From Candidatus Nitrosopumilus sediminis (GTDB lineage: Archaea > Thermoproteota > Nitrososphaeria > Nitrososphaerales > Nitrosopumilaceae), in contig NC_018656.1 in NCBI RefSeq assembly GCF_000299395.1, positions 1 to 64,000 of the forward strand: 64,000 nucleotides of DNA, read 5' to 3'. Made by a program: the position numbers and the translations under genes. A model generated the notes under the pieces. It searched no databases, was not told the DNA's origin, and saw only the letters and a program-made list of their open reading frames with translations. This document shows, piece by piece, positions 54,933 to 63,387 of this stretch; the first letter of the stretch is position 1; every line of letters begins with the position of its first letter.

Positions 54933-56008
54933 ATGAATATCGGAATTATTCATGGATTTGTTGGTGGAGGAGGTGGAATAGAAAAAACTTTAGATGCAAT
55001 TCTTACTTCTTTAGAAAACACTAAACATGAAATCACTCTGTACACATTTTCAAAACCAAAACTATCATCTAAAAATATTCAGATAAAAAGCCTACTTCCA
55101 ATATCTATTTCATCATTCGGCTTATATCAGAGACTAATGGAATCAAAATTAATCTTAAAAGCAAAAAATGAGGATATTTTAATTCAAGCCTCTGGTGGTC
55201 TTGGAATTCCCCACAACAAAAATCAAAAAATTATTGTGTACTGTCAAAGTGATTTTTCAAACGAATTAGATAATCCCTCCACAAAATATACAGGATTATG
55301 GTCATTATATTACAAATTATATTATAAAAAATAAAAAAATTTGTAAATAATATTTCAAATCCTAATGTTTTTCTAATAAGCAATTCAAAATTTATTCATA
55401 ATTCAATTAAATCCAAATATAATAAAGATTCTCAAATTATTTATCCTCCAGTTAATATACATGAATTCAATCCTAAAAATAAAAAAACTCAAGTTATTTC
55501 AATAGGAAGATTTTCGGAAGAAAAAAATCTTGAATTTGGAATTAATGTTATATCTAAATTAAATTTTCCATATCATATAATTGGAAATACAAAAACAAAA
55601 TCAAATATTTTATATTTTGAAAAACTAGAATCTAAAATAAAAAAACTTGAGTTAAAATCAAAAATTAATCTTTTAAAAAACATTGATAGACATAAACTAG
55701 TAGATTACATGAATAATTCAAAAGTATATTTTCATTGTTCTAATGAAACCTTTGGAATTTCTGTTGTTGAAAGTATAGCTGCTGGATGTATCCCGATAGT
55801 TCCTAATACAACTGCACATAAAGAAACAGTTCCCAAAGATGATTTAAGGTATAAAGAAAATGATGAAAATGATGCTAAAATGAAAATTGAGGCAGCATTG
55901 CGAGGTGATTTTGATAAATATCTGCACGAATTGCAAGAGCATATAAAAAAATTCTCTGAAGAAAATTTTCATCAATCATTTTTAAAAATAGTTGAAAGTC
56001 TTAACTAG
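54933..56008 (+). pseudogene. GT4-family glycosyltransferase, broken by a one-base deletion
   Basis: The first frame (54933-55334) gives a GT-B N-terminal half: MNIGIIHGFVGGGGGIEKTL through IIVYCQSDFSNELDNPSTKY. The C-terminal half continues in the -1 frame from about 55328 to 56008 (KKFVNNISNPNVFLISNSKF, RFSEEKNLEFG, ETFGISVVESIAAGCIPIVP). The break falls in a run of six As at 55326-55331; seven As would restore one frame of 358 residues. That is exactly the length of the GT4 paralogue at 61109-62185. The E(x7)E motif SNETFGISVVE is intact. The 3' end overlaps the RmlD-like gene by 4 bp. Confidence 0.88.
55850..55900 (+). repeat. 51-bp segment identical (inverted) to 61223-61273
   Basis: This part of the first GT4 gene is identical to the reverse complement of 61223-61273 in the second. 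Similarity continues on both sides with a few differences. It encodes YKENDENDAKMKIEAAL. Together the copies form inverted repeats bracketing the glycan island. Confidence 0.93.
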
Positions 56009-56736
56009 TTTTTTGATATCTTATATTTTTTCCATTTTTTTGAATCTAAACTCATATCCATAGTTAGTTTTGGTCCAGAATAATCCTTAATTGTCATAGG
56101 CTGTATGTCAGGTGTTGTAATTCTTGCTAGCTCTAACATGGAAATTTTCTCATCTCCAACAATATGAATAATTCCTCTTTTATTGGAATTTATAACATCG
56201 ACAATTCCAGTTGCAACATCGTCTGCAAAGAGATATGTGCCAAATCTATCTGAAAATGCTTTAGGATATGGCCATTTTTTTCTAGCAGCAAAATTTGTTC
56301 TAATGATTAAATAATTTGGTATTTTTTTAACCTCTTGCTCTCCTAATAATTTTGACAAAGCATAGAAATTTTCTGGATATGGGATAGATGACTCATCATA
56401 CATTCCTGTGTTGCCATCAAAAACACACGCAGTACTTACATAAACAAATTTTCCATTCGGATTTGTTTTCATTAATCCATCAATGAGATTTATTGTTCCA
56501 TCCACATTTGTTTTCCATGTTAATTCCCTTTCTTCTTCACATTTTCGTATACTCGTAATTGCAGCTGTGTGTATTACAATGTCAATTTTTTCTCTATTGA
56601 AGAAATTGGTTACTTGTTCTTTATTTGTAATATCTAATTCTTTATGATTTGGAGTTATTGCATCAGGAAATTTTTTCTTTAACTCAGAACCAAGAGCACC
56701 TGAAGAGCCAGTAATCAAAATTTTCAAATTATTCAT
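56005..56736 (-). CDS. RmlD-like NAD(P)-dependent sugar reductase (SDR)
   Basis: 243 residues. The nucleotide site is ILITGSSGALGSEL. The substrate region includes DIVIHTAAITSIRKCEEE, VYVSTACVFDGNTG (catalytic Thr/Ser) and YALSKLLGEQEV (YxxxK). This fits dTDP-4-dehydrorhamnose-reductase-type 4-ketoreductases. It lies 8 bp downstream of the wecB-like gene on the same strand. With that gene and the dehydratase at 57962 it forms the set used for UDP-L-QuiNAc or UDP-L-FucNAc. Its RmlD-type sequence, without a cupin domain, favours the WbvR-like role. The product is inferred. Confidence 0.85.
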   Translation of the reverse strand: MNNLKILITGSSGALGSELKKKFPDAITPNHKELDITNKEQVTNFFNREKIDIVIHTAAITSIRKCEEERELTWKTNVDGTINLIDGLMKTNPNGKFVYVSTACVFDGNTGMYDESSIPYPENFYALSKLLGEQEVKKIPNYLIIRTNFAARKKWPYPKAFSDRFGTYLFADDVATGIVDVINSNKRGIIHIVGDEKISMLELARITTPDIQPMTIKDYSGPKLTMDMSLDSKKWKKYKISKN

Positions 56737-56744
56737 AATATTTA

Positions 56745-57827
56745 CTAAAATTTTTGTCTCTCAATTTTACCACTTAGTATATTTGCTACTCTATCAGAGG
56801 TCTTGTTATCTCCTAAAGAATTAATCCATTCTAATTTATTTTTTGATGAAGTAATTAATTTAACAGATTTCACAAGATTATCAGGTTCTAACCCTGAAAG
56901 TATATTTCCACCGGCTTCGATGTATTCTGGGCGTTCTGTACTTTCTCTAATAGTAACACATGGAACCCCAAAAAACAATGCCTCTTCTGGAACAGTTCCT
57001 GAATCTGTAATTATGCAAAACGCATTTTTTTCTAATTTAGTAAAATCAAAAAATCCTAGAGGCTTAATACATTCTATGCATTTGGGAATTTTTTTCTTAA
57101 TTTTACTAAGAGTTCTTGGATGTATGGGGTAGATTATTCTTTTCTTAAATTTTAAATGAATCTTTTCTAAACCTGAAAATATTTTTTCTAAACTCTTTGG
57201 ATCATCAACATTTTCACTTCTATGAGCAGTTATCAAAAAATAATCTTTTGTACCAAGTTTCATTTTTTCCAATACAGAACTATTCTCAATTTGTTTTGTA
57301 AAATAATTAATCACTTCAATTATTGGATTTCCAACAACATAGATTTTACTAGTATGGATATTTTCCCTTATCAGATTCTCTCTTGAATAATTTGTATATG
57401 GTAAAAGAACTGATGAGAGATGATCTATCAAAACACGATTTTTTTCTTCTGGCATTCGAAAATCATATGCTCTCATACCAGCTTCTAAATGCACAATCTT
57501 TATTCCATGATGTGAGGCTGGAATAGCTGCTAATCCACTATTTGTATCACCTAAAATGAGTAAAACATCTGGTTTTTCTTTTAAAATAATTTTTTCACTT
57601 TTTTCTATAATTTCCCCAATTTCTTTTCCATAATTTCCTGTATTGACTTTTAGATTATAATCTGGCTTTCTAATTTTTAGATCTTTAAAGAATATTCGAT
57701 TTAACTCTGGTGTGAAATTTTGATTGGTGTTAACCATAATATGTTCAAAATTAGTTTCTAATTTGGCAAAAATTCTACTTAATCTTATTATTTCAGGCCT
57801 AGTTCCAAAAATTGACATAACTTTCAT
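56745..57827 (-). CDS. wecB: UDP-N-acetylglucosamine 2-epimerase (WecB) family
   Basis: 360 residues. It starts MKVMSIFGTRPEIIRLSRI. The active-site segments are VLILGDTNSGLAAI, KIVHLEAGMRAYDFRMPEEKNR, ITAHRSENVDD and CIITDSGTVPEEALFFGVPCVTIRESTERPE. It inverts C2 of a UDP-amino sugar. In the L-FucNAc/L-QuiNAc pathways the homologue acts last. It precedes the RmlD-like gene by 8 bp and is divergent from the dehydratase gene. Confidence 0.93.
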   Translation of the reverse strand: MKVMSIFGTRPEIIRLSRIFAKLETNFEHIMVNTNQNFTPELNRIFFKDLKIRKPDYNLKVNTGNYGKEIGEIIEKSEKIILKEKPDVLLILGDTNSGLAAIPASHHGIKIVHLEAGMRAYDFRMPEEKNRVLIDHLSSVLLPYTNYSRENLIRENIHTSKIYVVGNPIIEVINYFTKQIENSSVLEKMKLGTKDYFLITAHRSENVDDPKSLEKIFSGLEKIHLKFKKRIIYPIHPRTLSKIKKKIPKCIECIKPLGFFDFTKLEKNAFCIITDSGTVPEEALFFGVPCVTIRESTERPEYIEAGGNILSGLEPDNLVKSVKLITSSKNKLEWINSLGDNKTSDRVANILSGKIERQKF

Positions 57828-57961
57828 ATTTTTCTTTGATTCTGTAGATGAATTAAAACTTTCAATAGTTTTTACAGCCTAAATGCTGAAATAGATTCTA
57901 AAATAATTATTCGAATTGAATACGACTAATTTATTAATTCATAATTTTAAATCAGTTTGAT

Positions 57962-58966
57962 TTGAAATATTCTAATGTTTTGAATAACAAAAATATCTTG
58001 ATAACTGGAGGTACGGGTAGTTTTGGACATCAAATGATTAAAGAATTAATGCCTTACAAACCTAAAACTGTTAGAATTTTTAGTCGAGATGAAGATAAAC
58101 AGCATTCAATGAAAATGGAATTAGAAAAGGAACCTATCTTTAAAAAAATAGAATTCGTTATTGGTGATGTTCGTGATTATGATAGAATGTATACTGTTAC
58201 AAAAGATATTGATATAGTTTTTCATGCTGCTGCTCTTAAACAAGTACCTACTGTGGAATCACATCCATATGAAGCTGTAAAAACAAATATTTTTGGAGCA
58301 TATAATGTTGTTAAAGCCTCTGTAGTAAGAAAAGTCAAAAATGTTATTGCGGTTAGTACTGACAAAGCAGTTAAACCAGTAAATGCTATGGGAATGACTA
58401 AAGCCTTACAAGAAAAAATTATTCTTTCTGATGATTTATCAAAAGATGGAACAAAATTTTGTTGTGTAAGATATGGAAATGTTCTTGGAAGTAGAGGAAG
58501 CGTAATCCCATTATGGAATTCAAAAATAGAAGCAAAACAACCTTTGCCAATAACTCATAAAGAAATGACTCGATTTTTACTTACATTATCTGATGCCATA
58601 GATTTAGTATTTTATTCTCTTAAACATGGAAAAGGTGGGGAAATTTTTGTTAAAAAAGCTCCAGCTGCAAAAATGACTGATCTTGCATTAGCATATGCTG
58701 AATTGAAAACAGGAAAGAAAGACTATCCTCTAGAATTTATTGGTGTAAGAGCTGGAGAAAAAATTGATGAAGTACTTGTTTCTCATGAAGAGATGAGACG
58801 TGCTCAAGAAAGGAAAGATCATTTTGTTATTAATCGAGAAAATGATTTTGATATAACATCTTTAAAGAAATCTCTAAAAAATATTGAATATGATTCAAGC
58901 AATGCAAATCATTTGAGTATAAAAGAACTAAAAGAAATTATGAAAAAACTCAATTGGGTTTTGTAA
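57962..58966 (+). CDS. UDP-GlcNAc 4,6-dehydratase/5-epimerase-like (FlaA1/CapE/WbjB family)
   Basis: 334 residues. ILITGGTGSFGHQMI binds NAD(P). HAAALKQVPTVESHP and VIAVSTDKAVKPVNAMGMTK follow. At the usual YxxxK position the Tyr is replaced by Met, as in soluble FlaA1/CapE-type enzymes. It is the first step to several 6-deoxy amino sugars. The start is TTG at 57962; no ATG lies before the nucleotide-binding strand. The 134-bp gap to wecB is A+T rich and probably holds both promoters. Confidence 0.92.
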   Translation: MKYSNVLNNKNILITGGTGSFGHQMIKELMPYKPKTVRIFSRDEDKQHSMKMELEKEPIFKKIEFVIGDVRDYDRMYTVTKDIDIVFHAAALKQVPTVESHPYEAVKTNIFGAYNVVKASVVRKVKNVIAVSTDKAVKPVNAMGMTKALQEKIILSDDLSKDGTKFCCVRYGNVLGSRGSVIPLWNSKIEAKQPLPITHKEMTRFLLTLSDAIDLVFYSLKHGKGGEIFVKKAPAAKMTDLALAYAELKTGKKDYPLEFIGVRAGEKIDEVLVSHEEMRRAQERKDHFVINRENDFDITSLKKSLKNIEYDSSNANHLSIKELKEIMKKLNWVL

Positions 58967-58980
58967 GTTTACATTTTTGA

Positions 58981-59853
58981 TTATTTTTTAATTGTATTAA
59001 AATAAATTTTAAATATATTATCTGTGATTGATTTTGGCAATTTTTTTACTATTTTGTCTCTTATCAAATGTCTAATTTTAATTGATATTGGTTTTCTTCT
59101 TACCTTTTCTTTTAATGCATTTTGATATTTTTCTCGTTCTTTCAATTCTAATTTATCAAGAATCATTTTTCTAATACTATTTGCTTTATCTAACGATTCT
59201 CCAATTTTTGATTGGGTAAGTTGTTCCTCATGAACTCTGTATTTTGCTAGAATTTTTGGAATTAAATGCAATCTACATCCATAAATAACACAAAACCTTA
59301 ACCACAATTCATAATCTTCAGCATAACCAATTGTTTCATTAAATCCTCCATATCGTTCTAATGCTGATTTGTGAATTAAACTTGTAATTCCATTACCAAT
59401 ATGATGATCTAATAAAATAATATTAAAATCAAATAGATCTAGATTATTGTAATTTGGCTCAATAAATTGTTTGATTGTTTTACTATTTGAATCAATTATG
59501 TCGTAATTAGAGTATAGTATCGTATTTTGTTTATTTTCAATTTTTTCAGACTCTGTTATTAATTCCTCAACTGCATTAGGATATAATACATCATCTGCAC
59601 TCATCCATTTAAACCAGTCTCCTGTCATTTTTTCTATTGCTAAATTAAATGCAGATGCTGTCCCTCCATTTAATTTTGAAATTATTTTAATTCTATCCGA
59701 ATACTCTTTTAGAATTTCTAAAGAGTTATCTGTTGAACCATCATTAACTGCAATTATTTCAATATTCTTGTATGTTTGATTTAAAACAGATTCAATACAT
59801 TCTTTTAAATATTTTTCAGCATTATAAACTGGAATAATGATTGAAACTTTCAT
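58981..59853 (-). CDS. Glycosyltransferase family 2
   Basis: 290 residues. It starts VSIIPVYNAEKYLKECIESV. The sugar-nucleotide site includes IEIIAVNDGSTDNSLEIL, and the DxD region is WMSADDVLYPNAVEEL. YAEDYELWLRFC supplies the typical ED acid. The C-terminal 70 residues are basic and may contact the membrane. It probably adds a sugar to a lipid-linked glycan on the cytoplasmic side. It is downstream of the 2-TM protein gene on the same strand, separated by 6 bp. Confidence 0.93.
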   Translation of the reverse strand: MKVSIIIPVYNAEKYLKECIESVLNQTYKNIEIIAVNDGSTDNSLEILKEYSDRIKIISKLNGGTASAFNLAIEKMTGDWFKWMSADDVLYPNAVEELITESEKIENKQNTILYSNYDIIDSNSKTIKQFIEPNYNNLDLFDFNIILLDHHIGNGITSLIHKSALERYGGFNETIGYAEDYELWLRFCVIYGCRLHLIPKILAKYRVHEEQLTQSKIGESLDKANSIRKMILDKLELKEREKYQNALKEKVRRKPISIKIRHLIRDKIVKKLPKSITDNIFKIYFNTIKK

Positions 59854-59859
59854 TTTTGA

Positions 59860-60333
59860 TTATTTTTTTTCTGGAAAACTATGACCTTTAATTAATAGAT
59901 CTAATTTCCTTTCAATTTCTTTGATTCTTTTAATATCCTCTTCTGATAATTTCTCATTTTGAAGAATTTTAACATTTGTTCTCAAAAGTTCTACATACAG
60001 TGGAGCAAACACTTCTTTCCAAAAGCCAGGAGGTAATCTATAGAAATATGGATTTATTTCTGTTTCAACTTCTATTTGAGATCTCTGAGCTCTACTTCGT
60101 TTAACATGCCAATATCCCATACTGATACTTAGAGGTACCGCAATCGCCATTACGACAATTATCCATTCTGTAAAACCAGGAAATATATTCTTTAGAGTAG
60201 GAATGTTTTGAACAGCTAAATAATATGTGGTAACCATCATGTTTGCAACTGCTATCACAAAAACAAGATACATCGAGTATCCCTGCCTTAAGTAATACCA
60301 TACTCTAAAAGGATTAACCTTCTTTACATTCAT
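59860..60333 (-). CDS. Two-helix membrane protein of unknown function, 157 aa
   Basis: Two hydrophobic segments lie at about residues 20-42 and 54-75, with a short loop between them. A cytoplasmic-looking tail of about 80 residues follows, ending in a coiled-coil-prone helix (LSEEDIKRIKEIERKLDLLI). Basic residues precede the first helix. I recognise no family. It sits between GT2 and a methyltransferase in the glycan island, so a scaffold or assembly role is conceivable. Confidence 0.7.
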   Translation of the reverse strand: MNVKKVNPFRVWYYLRQGYSMYLVFVIAVANMMVTTYYLAVQNIPTLKNIFPGFTEWIIVVMAIAVPLSISMGYWHVKRSRAQRSQIEVETEINPYFYRLPPGFWKEVFAPLYVELLRTNVKILQNEKLSEEDIKRIKEIERKLDLLIKGHSFPEKK

Positions 60334-60406
60334 GATCGATTTCTCCTAAACACTCTCATTTTACTCTTTTATCCTATTTATGTAAACTTAAATAACAATT
60401 ATCTGT

Positions 60407-60976
60407 TTATGAAATTTCTTTAATTGCCAAAGTATTTTTATCTGGTTCTGGAAATGTGACATTATATCCTCGTTTTTCAAAAATTTCTGGCTTAATGAGA
60501 GATTTATGTAATTGATAAGGATTTTTGCCCATTCCCCATGCATCCTCTTCATTTTTCTCATTTAATTCAAATTGTTTAGGTGTGTATATAATCACTTTTC
60601 TTCTTGATATCCTTTCCATTTCATCAAGAAGCTTTAAACTTGTTTCTTCATTCATATGTTCTAAAACATCTAGAGAAATAACTATATCAAAACTATTATC
60701 TAAAAAAATCTCTGTATTTTCCACATTTGATTTTAAAACAATATATCGCTCTTTGTTTTTTTCTAGATATTTTTCCCAAATATCTACCCCTACTATCATT
60801 TTGCAATTAAGATTGGCAGGAATTGATTTTTTACCTTTTAATCTTTCTAATGTGGATAATTCTGGATGTTTTTCAATGGAATCTGTAGTTGCCTGCATAA
60901 TTCCACATCCTAAATCTAAAACAATATCTGAACTATTAACATGATTCTGAATAATCTCTCCTAACCAATTCATCAC
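60407..60976 (-). CDS. Class I SAM-dependent methyltransferase
   Basis: 189 residues. The SAM motif I is DIVLDLGCGIMQATTDS, and the acidic motif II is MIVGVDIWEKYLEKNK. Motif IV is FDIVISLDVLEHMNEET and the post-motif is VIIYTPKQFELNEKN. The sequence is like that of sugar or lipid methyltransferases of the Methyltransf_11 group. Placement in the glycan island suggests methylation of a surface sugar, but this is inference. Confidence 0.88.
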   Translation of the reverse strand: MMNWLGEIIQNHVNSSDIVLDLGCGIMQATTDSIEKHPELSTLERLKGKKSIPANLNCKMIVGVDIWEKYLEKNKERYIVLKSNVENTEIFLDNSFDIVISLDVLEHMNEETSLKLLDEMERISRRKVIIYTPKQFELNEKNEEDAWGMGKNPYQLHKSLIKPEIFEKRGYNVTFPEPDKNTLAIKEIS

Positions 60977-61108
60977 ATTTAGTTAATACTAGTAATAATA
61001 ATTGTTTTCTCAAACATATTGAAATATTACAAGATATATTAAAATTAGTTTGAAAATGTCTATTGCAATTCTAGGTCAGAATTAAAAAGATTATTTCTTA
61101 TATGATGA

Positions 61109-62185
61109 TTAAGTAATCATAATCTCTTCAATAAATTCAAGTATATTTCTTTGAAATTTTTTGGTTTGAAATTTTTCTATATGTCTTTTTAATTCTGGCA
61201 GATATTTGTCAAAATCTCCTCTCAATGCTGCCTCAATTTTCATTTTAGCATCATTTTCATCATTTTCTTTATAACGTAATTCTTCAAATGGGACTGTCTC
61301 TTTATGTGCAGAATTATCAGGAACAATTGGTATGCATCCTGATGCTATACTTTCTACAACGGAAATCCCAAAAGTCTCTATGGATGGATGAAAGTATACC
61401 TTTGATGAAAACAATATTTCTATCAGACTTTTTTGTGAAATATTATTATAAAGATGGATGTTTTTATAATTTTCTAGTTGTTTTTTTAGATCATCATAAA
61501 ATTCAATTTGTTTAAGCTTTGAATTTCCAATAACGCTAAAATCTACTTCACAGCATTTTAATATTTTACTAAAAAAAGTAAAATTCTTTTCAGGAGCATA
61601 TCTTGTAATTGAAACCACTTTCTCTGTTTTCACTATCTTATTTGAAAATAATTCTAAATTGACTGGAGGATAAATAATCTTAGAATCTACACCAAATAAT
61701 TTTTTAATACTATTTTTTGTAAACTCTGAATTTGATATTAAATGAATATTTTCTTCGTTAAAATGTTTGAGATTATTTTTTATGTCATTTTGTACAATCT
61801 TATATAATATACCGCGCCAACCTGGAATTTTTTGATCAATAAATTTTTTTTCATACTCAAATGTACTATGACAATAAAGAATAATTTTTTTTCTTGGTAA
61901 AAACCTGAACCCAAATCCTCCATCCATCACAATAATTAAATCTTGATCATTTACTTTTGAATAAATTTTTTTATTTTCAATCTGTTTTTTTAACTTCCAT
62001 AGATATGGCATGGTAGAATTAATTTTCTTAATTTCAAATTTTTTTGATTTTTCAAATTCAGTGTCAGTAGAAGTGTATAAAGTGATATCATGATTTGTTT
62101 TTTTTAATGCATCAATTAATGCAGAAGTTGTCCTCTCAGCTCCCCCTAATAGATCTAGAAATTGATGAATTATCCCAATTTTCAT
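61109..62185 (-). CDS. GT4-family glycosyltransferase, intact paralogue of 54933-56008
   Basis: 358 residues with the GT-B fold. It starts MKIGIIHQFLDLLGGAERTT. The donor-binding half has VVSITRYAPEKNFTFF and the E(x7)E motif SIETFGISVVESIASGCIPIVP. The C-terminal region shares long identical runs with the broken GT4 gene at the other end of the island, in opposite orientation. It probably transfers a hexose or amino sugar in surface-glycan assembly. Confidence 0.94.
   Translation of the reverse strand: MKIGIIHQFLDLLGGAERTTSALIDALKKTNHDITLYTSTDTEFEKSKKFEIKKINSTMPYLWKLKKQIENKKIYSKVNDQDLIIVMDGGFGFRFLPRKKIILYCHSTFEYEKKFIDQKIPGWRGILYKIVQNDIKNNLKHFNEENIHLISNSEFTKNSIKKLFGVDSKIIYPPVNLELFSNKIVKTEKVVSITRYAPEKNFTFFSKILKCCEVDFSVIGNSKLKQIEFYDDLKKQLENYKNIHLYNNISQKSLIEILFSSKVYFHPSIETFGISVVESIASGCIPIVPDNSAHKETVPFEELRYKENDENDAKMKIEAALRGDFDKYLPELKRHIEKFQTKKFQRNILEFIEEIMIT
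61223..61273 (-). repeat. 51-bp inverted copy of 55850-55900
   Basis: Reverse complement identical over 51 bases to the first GT4 gene, within a longer similar region. See the paired entry at 55850-55900. Confidence 0.93.
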
Positions 62186-62289
62186 TATATATCTTCAAAA
62201 TTATCTAGAATATAATTTGAATATTGTTGAAAACAATTCAATTGGATAAAAACTAATTATTTTAAATATGGATGAAAAATTTCTAATTT

Positions 62290-63351
62290 ATGGATGACAA
62301 AACCATAATAGATTCATCACTTCGAACAGTAGAATGGAAAGACAACAAAGTGATTATGATTGACCAGACCCAATTACCGAATGAACTAGTATTTGTAGAA
62401 TATGACGATTTTAACCAAGTTGCAAATGCCATCAAAACTTTGATAGTCAGAGGTGCACCTGCAATTGGTGTATCTGGTGCATTTGGTTTAGCATTAGCCT
62501 CTTTACAAAGCAAAGCAACAACAAAAGAAGAATTACTATCTGATTTGAAGAATGCAAGAAAAATTCTCTTTGCAACAAGACCCACTGCAGTAAATCTGGG
62601 ATGGGGATTGGAAAAAATTATGAATATCGCTAAAACTGGTGAAACAGTTGAACAAATTAAAGATCTAGTAATCTCTACTGCTAAAAAAATGGCAGATGAA
62701 GATATAGAAATAAACAAAGCTATGGGAAAGAATGGTTCTGTTTTATTTGATGATAATGATACAATAATGACTCACTGCAATGCTGGTGCTCTAGCTACTG
62801 TTGCATATGGAACAGCATTAGGTGTAATTAGAGCAGCCAGAGAAAGTGGAAAAAATGTCAAGGTTATAGCAACTGAGACCAGACCGATTCAACAAGGATC
62901 ACGATTAACAGCATTTGAGTTAAAACATGATGGATTTGATGTTAGTTTGGTTCCTGACACTGCAGTAGGATATTCGATGGCAAATGGATTAGTAAACAAA
63001 GTTGTAGTCGGAGCTGATAGAATTGTAAAGACAGGCCATGTCTTTAACAAAATTGGCACATATCAGGTAGCAACAATGGCCAAACAACACGGAATTCCAT
63101 TTTATGTTGCAGCCCCATTATCAACAATTGATCTAAAAACAAAGGCTGAAGATGTCATTATTGAAATGCGTAATGGGACAGAAGTTACAGGAATTGGTGA
63201 AAAAAAAACAGCCCCCGATGATATTGGAGTTATTAATCCTGCATTTGATATGACTCCCCCAGAATTAATTTCTGGAATAATTACTGAAAAAGGTGTGGCT
63301 ACAGCCCCTTATGAGGAATCAATCCCAAAATTATTTGAAGCTAATAATTAG
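62290..63351 (+). CDS. mtnA: S-methyl-5-thioribose-1-phosphate isomerase (MtnA)
   Basis: Isomerises methylthioribose-1-phosphate in the methionine salvage pathway. Signature segments are VRGAPAIGVSGAFGLALA, FATRPTAVNLGW, MTHCNAGALATVAYGTALG with the active-site Cys, and VIATETRPIQQGSRLTAFEL. GADRIVKTGHVFNKIGTY holds the catalytic Asp. At 353 residues it is normal. Relatives such as aIF2B-like and ribose-1,5-bisphosphate isomerases are less similar at the RPTAVNL segment. It may recycle methylthioadenosine produced from SAM. Confidence 0.92.
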   Translation: MDDKTIIDSSLRTVEWKDNKVIMIDQTQLPNELVFVEYDDFNQVANAIKTLIVRGAPAIGVSGAFGLALASLQSKATTKEELLSDLKNARKILFATRPTAVNLGWGLEKIMNIAKTGETVEQIKDLVISTAKKMADEDIEINKAMGKNGSVLFDDNDTIMTHCNAGALATVAYGTALGVIRAARESGKNVKVIATETRPIQQGSRLTAFELKHDGFDVSLVPDTAVGYSMANGLVNKVVVGADRIVKTGHVFNKIGTYQVATMAKQHGIPFYVAAPLSTIDLKTKAEDVIIEMRNGTEVTGIGEKKTAPDDIGVINPAFDMTPPELISGIITEKGVATAPYEESIPKLFEANN

Positions 63352-63387
63352 AAAGTTTTTATTGTTTTTCAAACTGCCCTATACAAT

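Noticed and set aside
57828-57961. C/D-like words between wecB and the dehydratase (TAGATGA, CTGA)
   Set aside because: The C box match is poor, there are no internal boxes, and no closing stem forms.
54933-62185. Glycan island as a prophage, integrated element or CRISPR-linked locus
   Set aside because: No integrase, transposase, tRNA-end duplication or direct-repeat spacer array is visible around it.
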